Of a DNA stretch of 64,000 nt, positions 9,996-20,260 are shown piece by piece (within the stretch, counting starts at the first letter, position 1; each line of letters starts with the position of its first letter). The position numbers and the translations under genes are program-made. This DNA comes from Mantis religiosa (taxonomy: Eukaryota; Arthropoda; Insecta; Mantodea; Mantidae). A model generated the notes under the pieces. It saw nothing but the letters and a program-made list of their open reading frames with translations. It ran no database searches and was not told where the DNA came from. The stretch spans positions 83,758,630 through 83,822,629 of the forward strand of contig CM060952.1 of the NCBI GenBank assembly GCA_030765055.1, written 5' to 3'.

Positions 9996-11117
9996 TGTAG
10001 GCATTCAGAGGATGACAGACGTGCGTATTCACCTATGAATTCCCTTTTAAATTGAATATTTCAAAATATCTCGAATATTGAATATCTCGAAAATCACTGA
10101 AATTATCACTAAAATAAAATTTATTTGACATTAATTCTGTGTATTAATGAGATATACACCTCCTGTATAGTACGAATGTGTCTTCCTCGTAGGATATGTC
10201 AGTAATGCGAAAGTCCTTCACAGTAAAAAGAACTTCAGGAAATTCAGGATAATTTTTGTATTAGAGGTAATAATCTTTAGAGAAAAATGTTAAAAAGCCA
10301 TACAAAGGGGTTACTTCGTTAGGGAGGGAACATTTTTTTTAATCTTAGTATAGTATCGTTGAAACATAATGATCGTGTGGTATTTAATCAACTTTAATTT
10401 TTGTGTTACGTTATTTACAAGTGTAACAGATCGTTTTTGAAAATTTTTTATTCAAAATATGTTTTTCCGGTGAAATTTCGGGATTGTGCTTTGGGATTGA
10501 AGATAGTAATTAGTTTAAGTGCAAAGAATGTGTATGGTAATCCTTGAGTTTTATATAAATTTATAAAATCCCCTCAGGTGCGTATCCTGTACTACGTACG
10601 TGAACAAAACGTAGAGACACGTGTAAAGCAGAAGATAAACGCTGGTAGATTTTCTACCCGTGCTTTCACCAGCACGCTCTCTCTTCTGTCCCTTCGGTTT
10701 TAATTAGCAAGCCTTAAAAAAGTAAAGCCCTCTTTTTATGAAGCCAAAGTCAAGCCATAATCCATTCCACGCTCTAAGACATCCAGTGAATTAGATCGTA
10801 ATCTTCTGCTCTTTCATCTTCCCGAACATGGTAACCTCAACGGTTATTCATCAGTCTTTTGTTGTTTTAGGAACATTATGTTGATAAATAAATATTCCTA
10901 ATGAAGACAAGCATTATCATACAAACGTCAGTATGGATTACGTGTTGACGGGTATCATAGTGTGCTCCAGAAGTAAGAATACAAGTTTATAGAAATGGGA
11001 AAAGAAAGTAGAGTAATGAAACTGGAAATAGGTTCTCATGATTTATTTTCTAATGTGTATTTTTAGTCACTTTGTAATTATCCTATATTTCACTCTGTAA
11101 CAATATTTTCATTAGTT
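9996..11117. other. AT-rich spacer with one arm of a direct repeat
   Basis: No gene recognised. Positions 10327-10463 form one copy of a roughly 130-bp direct repeat whose partner lies at 12676-12806 (listed separately). The rest is AT-rich and unassigned. Confidence 0.4.
10327..10463 (+). repeat. Direct repeat, left copy
   Basis: Words AATCTTAGTATAGTATCGTT, GATCGTGTGGTATTTAATCA and CAAGTGTAACAGATCGTTTTT recur in the same order at 12676-12806 with few changes. A weaker third piece sits at 9738-9790, so this is better read as a dispersed repeat than as the LTRs of one element. Confidence 0.7.
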
Positions 11118-11387
11118 GGCCCCGTAGCTCAGTCGATAGAGCACCTGCCTCTCGTGCGAGGGATCCCGGGTTCGATTCGCGGCTGGTGGTCGGGATTTTT
11201 CTCCAACTAAGATGATTCCCCTTCTTCCCCAGAGTCTGAAAGCATGAATAAGAGGACGAATGTGTGCGTGATCCAGTGATTAAAACCCAACCATACAGGT
11301 TAACACCTTCGATATGTTCCAAAGGAGATTGGCTACCGATATGACCATTGCAGTTAAAGTTGGGGTATAAATGGAACAAATAAAAAA
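11118..11387 (+). repeat. SINE-B copy, best-preserved in the window
   Basis: Starts GGCCCCGTAGCTCAGTCGAT (A box TAGCTCAGTCG), B box GGGTTCGATTCGC. The 200-bp body (CCCCAGAGTCTGAAAGC, GTGTGCGTGATCCAGTGATT, CAGGTTAACACC) ends with GGGGTATAAATGGAACAAATAAAAAA. It is effectively the family reference here. Both pol III boxes look intact, so this copy could be transcribed. No clear target duplication was found. Confidence 0.9.
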
Positions 11388-11639
11388 TGCTTTAATTAGC
11401 GTTTCGTGTTTATACACTACCTAGTGGTATACAAGACGTTAATCGATTTGCTTTTTAAATTCCAGTGAAAAATTCCTGAATTTCATTAGCCTACCTTATT
11501 GGTAACTATGTTAATTAACTTTATTTATTCAAATTCAAATTCATCTCGTTAATAACAACCAACTATAATATAGTTTTGACAATTGAACATCACATTACCA
11601 ACTAAGGAAAGTATAACTGTCCCCACTTCACTCTGCTCT

Positions 11640-12331
11640 CAATGGGGGATCCTATAAATTAATAATTCACTTAATAATGTCTGCAAATATTTCTGGAAAT
11701 CTCACTATACGTCCTGATTTTGTGGTTTTGTGGGGCACTTGGAAAAATTTTGGTATCTTCCTTAACTGGCAGCTGATTCAATAGTTGTGGGTCCTTACAT
11801 ACATTCCCGTCAGGAATGAAATAAACTGGTTTAAGTCAATCAATAGAAACATTGATACCTTTATCTTTAATCCTCACAGTGAAAAAAAAATTGGTGATCT
11901 TTGAAGTACTTCATAAGGTTCTTCGCATGGTAATGTTAGTCCACTCTTTATCCTATCGATTCTGATAAACAGATAACGTGTACTTTTAAGATCCCTATAT
12001 GTATCCCACATGTATATAGTAATTTCTCCGACGCCCGCACAACGTTTTCCTTTCACGCTGCCCTGTTGCCGACACCGACTCAACAACGCTGATAATCACT
12101 GTACACATTGCCTGTAGACCTGGAACATACTGAACCGCTTGTAAACTAGCTCATAACTTTGAACTCACGCGTCTCTGCTGGCTTTTGCGCCTCCTTTTAT
12201 ATAAGCCTGCCGGTCAGGTAAGAAATGCTCTAGAAGCAGAACTGTCTCAATTTGCGGAGTTCGAACGGTTTAGAACAGATCTCTCACGGTAACAATGATG
12301 TTAGCGCTTCTGCCTTTGTGACGTCAGCTAG
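11640..12331 (-). mobile_element. Ty3/gypsy LTR retrotransposon, internally deleted
   Basis: On the minus strand, a probable LTR/leader portion (12331 to about 12090) carries a TATA box (CTTATATAAAAGG, about 12193-12205 on the plus strand as its complement). It is followed almost at once by the C-terminal end of a gypsy integrase: a frame ending at 11874 reads LPCEEPYEVLQRSPIFFSL, matching the GPY/F region, and after a frameshift continues NVSIDWLKPVYFIPDG, the usual VSIDRLKPA motif. Gag, protease, RT, RNase H and the integrase core are missing. No second copy of the TATA-bearing LTR is visible at the other end, so this is a deletion derivative. No envelope gene seen. Confidence 0.6.
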
Positions 12332-13554
12332 TAAATATCCTTAAATATTGCGATTTTTGCTTCCTTTGCCGGCAAATGACAAAGGTGTTAAATGGTTTGG
12401 CACACACTTAATTTCTGCACAAACTAATCAAACTATGCGTTTTAAAACAAGTTTTATTTTCTCTAAAATGCCATAAATGCTTTTGATTAAAATACTTTAG
12501 CTTAAGATATCCAATAAATATAAAATGTAAATGACAAAAGGATACTGCAGAGAAAAATCTCCTTAAATCAACCAATTTATGTCAAATACATTCTTTTTAC
12601 AGACAGCATTTCCTGGACATTCATTGTTATTTTTCTCAAATCCAGTTTAGATATGGCTTCCAAGTATGTTCACAAGGGAACTTTTTTTAATCTTAGTATC
12701 GCATCGTTGAAAGATAATGATCGTGTGGTATTTAATCAACTTTTTTGTGTTACATTATTTACAAGTGTAACAGATCATTTTTGATAATTTTTATTCAAAA
12801 TATGTATTTACTTATGCTTTACATGGTAAAGTCCCCATGGACTTAACTGGCCTTCAAAAGAAATTCGGCACACCGGTGGTGTTGATATTGTGTTAGTAAT
12901 TTGGCAGCTCTCTTACCAAATAAAATAATACAATTTAATATGACTTTTTCTGAACTTTGTAGCACTTACACTTTTCTCAAATGGGAACTTGTGGTAGATA
13001 GAGGAATAAGTATTTGTAAGAATATTTTGTACCAGATAGGAGGAAAGCATCGTGAGTGCAGTGCATCAGACACTTTTTACATTTTTCTCATTTTTATAGA
13101 TATAAACGTTTCCATAAACCTTAGTTGTCTGGTTGGTACACATACTTCTCATACATCTTTGCATTCTTAGCTGTTTTGGATACTTACAACGGAACTATCA
13201 CTATTTTCACACCTGTACGCACTTAATAGTTATCATCTCTGCTCTATGTGTGGTCTGTGTGCCAACAATCTGCTGCGGTGTATAGTTGGAAGTACCCGGA
13301 AATGGGTCAGAATATGTGGGAACATATAGACATAATAACACAGCATTGTATGGGAGGGATTGTTTAGCAATAGGGGCAGCGGTCTACACACAGGCATATG
13401 TAAACAGCACCGACAGGAGCTCACGGGGGATATCTAGCAGCTACTTGCAAGTGGTCGTATGCGACACGTTTCAGCCTTCAGATTCGAGCGTTACGGATCT
13501 ACTCCGCAGCAGAGTTTTGGCAGATAGGCTCCACATGGAGCACAGATGATGTCA
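12332..13554. other. Spacer, no gene recognised
   Basis: AT-rich until about 13180, then mixed. An 89-residue frame (12901-13170) and frames at 13233-13549 have no recognisable domain; the latter overlap on both strands. The right copy of a direct repeat lies at 12676-12806. Confidence 0.4.
12676..12806 (+). repeat. Direct repeat, right copy
   Basis: Partner of 10327-10463: AATCTTAGTATCGCATCGTT, GATCGTGTGGTATTTAATCA and CAAGTGTAACAGATCATTTTT in the same order. The two copies bracket about 2.2 kb containing a SINE-B and the gypsy remnant. Confidence 0.7.
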
Positions 13555-13745
13555 TCAGTCCCGAGTTCGAATTTCCGTTAGGGTGAGTTACTTGGATAAG
13601 GGTTTTCCGGGGTTTTCCCTTATCCTGATAGACGAATGTCCGGTAACTCTAAGCTCCATTACCCCGGACTCATTTGAGCACCACTTGACCCATTTCATTC
13701 ATCCTCCGATATGACTTAACGTTGGAGGACGTAAATAAAAAAAAA
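13555..13745 (+). repeat. SINE-A copy, head truncated or altered
   Basis: B box CCCGAGTTCGAATTTCCG, then GGGTGAGTTACTTGGATAAG, CCGGGGTTTTCCCTTATCC, CTCTAAGCTCC, and the 3' end CGATATGACTTAACGTTGGA followed by A-rich tail (AAATAAAAAAAAA). The sequence before 13555 does not match the usual head. Confidence 0.87.
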
Positions 13746-13864
13746 TAGAATAGGTATGAGCATAGTGATAGATCCCATGTTAATTTATTGTTGGCATTCG
13801 AAAATGCTATACATGTTTTAGAGTGGTCGGCAAATTTTTATTAAATTTGCCATAAGTTTTGTTT

Positions 13865-14241
13865 AACAATGGAGTAATATGGATACTGATTTTAAATGCT
13901 GGCTGTGGCGAATCTGATATGAGAAAGACAGGAATATACCAGTGCTAGAAACGTTTCAAAGAGGGTCGAGAATGCGTCGTTGACCGCTCTGGACGCCCTC
14001 GCACATCAATTGCTGATGATGGTGGAGGAAACAAAGAAAGTGGTTCCGAAAGACTTTCTATCCCAGATCCAGGACGGCCAAGAGCGGGTGATAGCCTACT
14101 ACAGCAAGACACTATCCAAGGCAGAGAAGAACTACTGCGTCTAGGGGTTTCACTAAAATTATGACAAAACTACTCGTAGAAATTGTATCACGATAATACT
14201 CCCACTCAAACCTCAATGTTTGTTCGTATGTTGTTGTGTGT

Positions 14242-14284
<43 letters not shown>

Positions 14285-14490
14285 GAAACTGCTCGCTGTC
14301 TCGGCCATTGTATTTGTATTCTCAAAACTGAAGAGAACCATTTTGCCAACATCGATGAGATAAAACAGAAACTGAGGGAACACGTAACGGAATTTAAGTT
14401 CCAGAAGTGCTTCCGAGATAGGAAAAAGTGCTGGCACAAGTGTAATGTATCTGAAGGTGGTAAAGGTAATGTTTCAGAATTATAGTTTAA
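13865..14490 (+). pseudogene. Mariner transposase, decayed
   Basis: Mariner transposases are DD34D cut-and-paste enzymes. Three collinear pieces are recognisable. First, an N-terminal helix-turn-helix remnant at 13880-14020 (KRFKEGRE-like, then DRSGRPRTSIADD, the usual GRPST linker). Second, at 14188-14220, HDNTPTQTS, equivalent to HDNAPAHT with the second catalytic Asp. Third, after a 38-base T-run, a C-terminal piece (IDEIKQKLREHV ... FQKCFRDRKKCWHKC). The region around the first Asp and the third is missing or unreadable, and in-frame stops are present. No terminal inverted repeats were found. Confidence 0.65.
14244..14281 (+). repeat. Poly(T) run, 38 bases
   Basis: An uninterrupted T-run splitting the mariner remnant. 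It produces poly-Phe and poly-Lys stretches in translated frames and is probably the tail of a lost retro-insertion. Confidence 0.9.
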
Positions 14491-15189
14491 GGAAAAAAAA
14501 CCACAAAGAAACACACACACGAAAAAACAATATTAGTACGTGGAAATAATTTATTGCAGTTATTTATATATTTCGATAGTTTCTTGGTAGTCAGTAATTT
14601 TGGCACTACGGTTTATTATTTTGACCAGCATCACCATTTAGTCTGTAATGATGCCATCCTGCCGTTTCCTTGCACAGATAAAAACAGAAATACTGTGCTC
14701 TGATTGGTGCAAATGGGTACAGCATTAAGGAATGAGGTTATTGTATGTTCCGCTTGCAGAAGCCTCTTCCCCCAGTCATTAGCTCGCTGAACCTGGCGAT
14801 AAGATTAGGGCGAAGTTAACAGAAACAGCCCAAGTTACTTAGAGCAGCAGCCGTATTTTTAAGGGTTGTCTGGTGTTTGTTAGTCTGATAAAGCTTTTAA
14901 ATGCGCTCGATCCTTGAGTAGAAGAGGGGAGCCTAGATTAATGTGTCTATAACTCTCAACTCTTAACTTTGAACACTTCAAAGGCTTTTTCAATCCATGA
15001 ACTCCTGACACCGTACAAATTGTTGTTAAATATTTTAAGAGCAGGCAGTGTTAGAAACATTGGAAAATTGGTTCCCTTTCCATGGCCAAGAGGAGAAAAA
15101 CCAAATAACAACTTCAAATTTAAAATTGAGCAACTATTCGAAAGTTCAGGTCATGTTAAAAGTTTAATTATTCTAAAATATATTTAACA
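14491..15189. other. Spacer, no gene recognised
   Basis: Mixed composition, no known repeat seen. A short frame at 14969-15187 has no recognisable domain. Confidence 0.4.
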
Positions 15190-15610
15190 TATCTTGCGTG
15201 CTTTAACGAGATCTATATTTCATATATAGTAAGATCTGGTCTATCTCTTATGTTTTATCAGTTATTCAAAAGCAATTCAGAAATGAAGAGAACTTCTGAG
15301 GACGTTCGCAGAAAATTCAAGGTATACATTTCATTTGTCATGAAAATATCTTAAACATATGACAATTTATTTAAAATCCTTCGTCCCATTTTTGAGAAAA
15401 TCCAAATCTTGAAACATTCTCCATGTAGGAGGGAATTTCTTGAACATTTTAATTAAAAGATGTTAAACTTAAGCACCAAATTTGATCTCTCTCCTACACT
15501 AATGGATCCTTTATCTGAACATAACTAGTATGTTATAGTATATTATTTCTATTTATTCTTACAAATGGATTATATCATGAATGAAATCAAGGTTCTTATA
15601 TAGTTTCTTT

Positions 15611-15646
<36 letters not shown>

Positions 15647-16260
15647 TTTTTTAAGGTAGATTAATTCCTAAATTATTTTTAATTTTTAGATGAGCTTATC
15701 AGAACTTTTTAAAACATTATTATAATAAAAATTATTAGAGGATTTTATGAATTTAGAATTTGTTATTTTTGATTGAGTTATTCTCTAAAAATTGATTTTC
15801 GACTATGTCTCAGTAAAGAATGTTTGAGTCGAACAAGTAAGTACTTTATAACGACGTAGAAGGAAAAGAAAAGAATTTTTTTCCTATTGGAGAACACCAA
15901 CTATTGGAATACTGAAATAAATAAGAAAACTATTTCGAAAGTGGCTCTCTAAAAAGGAGAACAAGAAGGACAAGCATTTGACTGAAGGTGTGTATTTTAA
16001 CGAAATCTGAAAGCTTTAGTTTAAGATTTTGGTTTTCCTTCACTCTTTAGACCATAAATTCAGAGTTATTTAGAACGGGGAGGGCTTTTAAAGGCATTTT
16101 CAGAAAATTTAAGCCATATATTTTATTTGCCGTAAAAATAAATATCTTACACTTATGGAAATTTGATTAAAATCGTGAGTGCTATTTTAAAGAAAATCCA
16201 ACATTTTGTAAACTGTTCCCTGTGAAGGATAATCTTCGTATTGGAGAAACCAAAACTATG
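15190..16260 (-). repeat. Family E fragments around a (TTTC)n microsatellite
   Basis: Two stretches (about 15190-15440 and 15940-16260) carry family E words on the minus strand: GAAGAGAACTTCTGAGGACG, CAGAAAATTCAAGGTATAC and CATGAAAATATCTTAAACAT in the first, CATTTTCAGAAAATTTAAGC in the second. They look like two independent or duplicated fragments. Confidence 0.6.
15604..15652 (+). repeat. (TTTC)n microsatellite
   Basis: About eleven tandem TTTC units followed by a T-run. Confidence 0.95.
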
Positions 16261-16311
16261 CCAGAATTATATTTTTCTTCACTTCAAAGCAGCCCATCAT
16301 ATCATTATCAA

Positions 16312-16590
16312 TTATTCATCTAAATCCAAAATGGTTGCCTTTAAAACTGATTTTACCGCAGCTCCGAGGAGAGAAAATGATGATGTATCGTAACAAATGA
16401 CAGCGGTAGCTTTTAAAAAGGCTTCTATCAGTCCTTGCCAACGTTTTATCACATGAGATATTATTTCATACATAACACAAAGTGGTTTGATCTTCAATGA
16501 AGATTTACGGTGAACATCATCTTCTGTGGTCTGTAAAGCACACAAAAAACGGCGTATGATTAAACATTGGTCCAGCAAATTACAGAGCAC
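16312..16590 (-). CDS. Unassigned 92-codon open frame, doubtful
   Basis: The minus-strand frame encodes 92 residues of mixed, non-repetitive composition and lies in sequence where no repeat family was recognised. Residues such as VMYEIISHVIKRWQGLIEAF look protein-like, but no domain, signal peptide or membrane segment is clear. No splice context was convincingly placed. It could be an exon, part of an old transposase, or chance. Confidence 0.2.
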   Translation of the reverse strand: MLCNLLDQCLIIRRFLCALQTTEDDVHRKSSLKIKPLCVMYEIISHVIKRWQGLIEAFLKATAVICYDTSSFSLLGAAVKSVLKATILDLDE

Positions 16591-17010
16591 CTGTGTCCTT
16601 ATTGCTCATGGCACTGCGATGAATAATTCAGCACGTCGTACACCGCAAATGTCGGTGACGTTTATTACAGCTTTTTATTTCATTACCATGAAAAATGTAT
16701 AGGCGTCAGTCAGACATGAATTAGTTTGTCTCCCTGCCGCGGTGCCTATACATGATAACAAAACTGAAATATTTATTAAATTAACTTCGGTGGTCTGAAC
16801 TGCATCACGAATTAGCTTCTAGAAAGGTGCAGATTTTGAAATAATGGTCCCTCACAAAATACGACATAAACATCGATCTGAAACTCAACAGAAAAAAAAA
16901 AAAAACAAGCTGTCCTGTATGCACTTAATTAACTTTTCCAGTTCACAAATTAGCTACAGTTAGAAGCGTTTATTGTTCAATGTATACCCCTTAATCGACA
17001 TAAAAATATC
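16591..17010. other. Spacer, no gene recognised
   Basis: Apparently single-copy within the window. An A-run lies at 16892-16905. Nothing else identified. Confidence 0.4.
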
Positions 17011-17480
17011 TTAAAATTGTCGTATCACATATTTGCTGATAGGTGCGTTGGAATGGTAGCATTCAATAGGCTTTGAGCGATAGTCAAATGTTTCAAAAAC
17101 CGTCGGTGTGTGATGTCTTTGACTTTCCACTCTCTTTGCATGACCAAGAGATAAACAAGTGAATAATGATTCCCTATTTGAGAGATGATTAGGTTTTATG
17201 ACATTTAAACATAAAACAAGGAATATCTGGAAAGTGGTTATCTCCGTTTCACATAAACTTGTGTGTTTTAATGACATCCGCCCCTTTTTGGTGGGAGGGG
17301 GTTGTAGTAAGGTTTTATGTCCTGCGTTTACCAGTATGCATACATCACTAGAATTGAAAGGACTTTAATACATTTTTCTTGAAAATTTAACATATGGCAA
17401 AATTTATAACTGGTACGTTAATCAAAATTTTCGGAGCTACCTTTGAGGAACTCAAAATAATCTTAGGAGTACTTTGAGGT
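17011..17480 (-). repeat. Family E copy
   Basis: Minus-oriented: GATAGTCAAATGTTTCAAAA, TGATGTCTTTGACTTTCCAC, CTCTTTGCATGACCAAGAG, CATAAAACAAGGAATATCTGG, then CTTGTGTGTTTTAATGACAT. A GC-rich insert GGTGGGAGGGGG at 17290 breaks it. Non-coding. Confidence 0.7.
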
Positions 17481-17533
17481 GGAATATTTTCTTTCTGGAG
17501 AGGCGCTGAAGTTAACACCAAGTTGAGAGAGGA

Positions 17534-18091
17534 GATCCGAGCGGGATGGCTCAGGGGTTTAGTCTGTGACCTGCATTGGGAGACCCGGGCTCTATTTCCT
17601 TCCCGACCTACCTGACCAACGGGATTTTTCGGGGATTTCCCCTAGTCGCCAGGCGAATACTGTGTAGGTTAATTACGTTCCACGAATTTCCTGTCTCCCC
17701 ATTTCATCTCCAGCATCGTTTCACATCATCTCTCATCTGGTGGTCTTTTTCAGGGTAGAAGAGTCGGCGGATGTCTTGGCGCTGTATGACAGGATGATAT
17801 GCTCCTGTTAAACACTTCCTCCTCAGGTACGACAGTCTCCGGGCTGACCTGGTGTGCCATTTCTGGACCACGGCGAGTGGCATCCCGCTTGTACTGGCCA
17901 GCCGGGGGAGCTTCCAACTGGTAAATAGTAGGTACTCTGCCTTCTGCACTGTCGTGACTCCTTAGAATGGCCACCCTCTGTCTGCTCTCGCCTCATCCTT
18001 CCTCCCAGAGATGCTCCACTTGGGGCTTAGGTACAATAAACCACAGCTTTCGGTGTCGAATGACCTTCGTTGTAATCCTAATACTAATCAG
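17534..18091 (+). repeat. SINE-D copy
   Basis: Full-length about 558 bp. Head GAGCGGGATGGCTCAGGGGT, body AGTCGCCAGGCGAATACTG, GGTGGTCTTTTTCAGGGTAG, CTGTCGTGACTCCTTAGAAT, and a tail GTAATCCTAATACTAATC. Its B box is degraded (GGGCTCTATTTCC). Alignable end to end with 8268-8814 and 52567-53141. Confidence 0.87.
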
Positions 18092-18740
18092 ACAGAAGAA
18101 AAAATGTTGTTAAGAATAGCTGGTCCAAGACTGAATAAATTCATGTGATGGAGCACATGAACATTTTAAGTCCATTACCTTTTAAAATATATTAAATTAT
18201 CCTAAATGCCTATTAAACTGTTGAAGGTATAATTAAAGGCCTGCAGATTAAACCAACCGCATTTAATTAGCCGTCCATTATGAATTTCTGGAGCCATCTA
18301 ATTGTGGGCTGTGATTTGCATTGCAACGAATTCGTGTCCAATTAATTGACCCACTCTGATCGGAAATTGAGATGCAACGCACTGGCCCACCTTTACGTCA
18401 TACTGCCGTACGCTTCAATTGTTTTAGTAATTATTTCTGATTACAGGACGCAGTACAACAATCAATTTTAAAAAGCAATTATATGTCAATATAGACCGAA
18501 TATTTGTTAATACTTTAAGCCAAAATTTTGATGTGTTCACTCGTTATTTTGGGATTAATATTTACATTTCATTTATGTACACTTGACCTTTCAAAAGAAA
18601 TAACTGCAATTTCTGTACACAAAATTGCTGTAATTTTAAAGCAATTAATGATATTTTATCTTTTAATGACATGCAATGCTTGTTAAAAGTTCAACTTGGG
18701 TTAAACTAGGAAAAATGATAAATCCGCTGTGTAGCCCACA
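18092..18740. other. Spacer, no gene recognised
   Basis: AT-rich. A segment at about 18230-18420 (CTGCAGATTAAACCAACCGC, CTAATTGTGGGCTGTG) is slightly more GC-rich and not repeated in the window. It could be conserved non-coding host DNA. Confidence 0.4.
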
Positions 18741-19265
18741 CATGTTTCTCTATTCTTGTACAAACTATTCTTATAAACGCTTACTCCTCTATGTACTCCA
18801 TATTAATCAATATAAACGCTATCTTAATGCTAGATACAAGGATATACAGTAGATATCTGATGGTCAAATGTATTAAACAGCTGGTCGATATATGATGACT
18901 TTAACATTCAATTCTCCTTGCATGGTCAATAATGATTAAGAACTTCACATTTGCGAAAAGTATAAGTATTGGAAAATTCAGAAAAACAACAAGGAATAAC
19001 TTGGAAATTGTTAAATCCACGAAAAAATTTGTGGTGGCATAAATGTTGTGTACTACGCCATCTATATTTTTAGTGTAGTAAAATTTTGTCTGTTTTTTAC
19101 AGTTTGGAATTATACAAAAGTTGTCCACAACGAATAGGAGTTCAGAGGACATTCACAGAATATTCACATTATATTATATTCATTTTTGTTATGAAAATAT
19201 AATAAACATGTATTTAACAACATATTTAGAACCACTTTTGAGGAAATAACAATTTTTTAAAGAAA
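18741..19265 (-). repeat. Family E copy, long
   Basis: One of the longest copies: CTTACTCCTCTATGTACTCC, GATGGTCAAATGTATTAAAC, CAGCTGGTCGATATATGATG, AAGTATAAGTATTGGAAAAT, AACAAGGAATAACTTGGAAA, then TTTAGTGTAGTAAAATTTTG and GAGTTCAGAGGACATTCACA. Order agrees with the copy at 58540-59100 read on the other strand. No coding frame is conserved between copies. Confidence 0.75.
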
Positions 19266-20258
19266 TTCCGTGTACTGGGTAGTTCAGGCTATAGGGCTTC
19301 TTTTTCCTTTAAAAAGAAACACATTTTGTGTCGAATTCTTGAAAAAAGTTTGGTAAATAACTAAAGATTTGTTTGCATAACCAAGATGCTTGAGACAATT
19401 TGTTCATGACTCAACGATGAAACATCTGCCCAGGGTTTTTCCAACCCTCGGTTTCTAAGCCACAGAAATAACACCTAGTCATTAGTATAGACCCCCATTA
19501 ACAGCTGTTACCTTCCAACCACACGCACTGATGACCTATGCCTCTCCCCTTCAGCTGTAGTTTGACTTCTTCCAACAACTGCCTTAATTCTATGGTCAGG
19601 CACTTTCTATCAAAACAAGTGAAACCATAAAACTATATCTAAAAATAGTTGTGAGGGGTAGACAAAACCAAGGTATGTTATTTTACTTTTAAACCTATAC
19701 ATTAGACGAAAAAGGAGTTACGAATGTTTGTGTTATTTGGTTCCTCATAACATTCAAAAGTATGTAAAAGCTAGAACTTGCACCTAAAATGTAAAACCGG
19801 TGTCATGACCTAAACTGCGACATGACAAAACCAAGGAGTTGTGAAACACAAGCTATGGAGTCAAAAAGGAGCATCCGAACAGCACAAAACAACGTATGAC
19901 ATTCTCACAGTAATAATATTCCACAGATGCAGCGATATTCTGTTCAAATTACACACTCGGATGTTGAATATACAGCTTTATTTTGTTACTGCTATATGAA
20001 ACATTTCTCTGCAGACATGCACTATAGATCATGATTTTCTAACATTGTGTGTCTTTTATTTTATGTAGCGTCGAGTTGAAATAGCAATCTCTTTCGTGAT
20101 AACATCATTTATTGCACTTCTACTTGTCTTGTTCTATTAGTAAATGATAATTATATTCCTGACAGGAATTTATTTAGATTTCAATTGTTGTTGCAGTTTC
20201 CTCCAACTCAAGCTACGGTGTTACAACCATTAACCACTGCTAGCATGGTAATAGAGGA
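19266..20258. other. Spacer, no gene recognised
   Basis: Mixed composition. 19440-19620 is pyrimidine-rich and GC-richer. No known repeat or coding frame recognised. Confidence 0.4.
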
Positions 20259-20260
20259 TA

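Noticed and set aside
11118..11190. Functional tRNA gene at the head of SINE-B
   Set aside because: A/B boxes are good but the sequence continues into the SINE-B body shared by five copies, and the acceptor stem does not close as a tRNA.
10327..12806. LTR pair of the gypsy element
   Set aside because: The repeats lack TATA and TG...CA ends, lie outside the recognised gypsy parts with a SINE-B between, and a third partial copy exists at 9738.
14206..14520. Poly-Lys frames
   Set aside because: Antisense of a 38-base T-run within a dead mariner.
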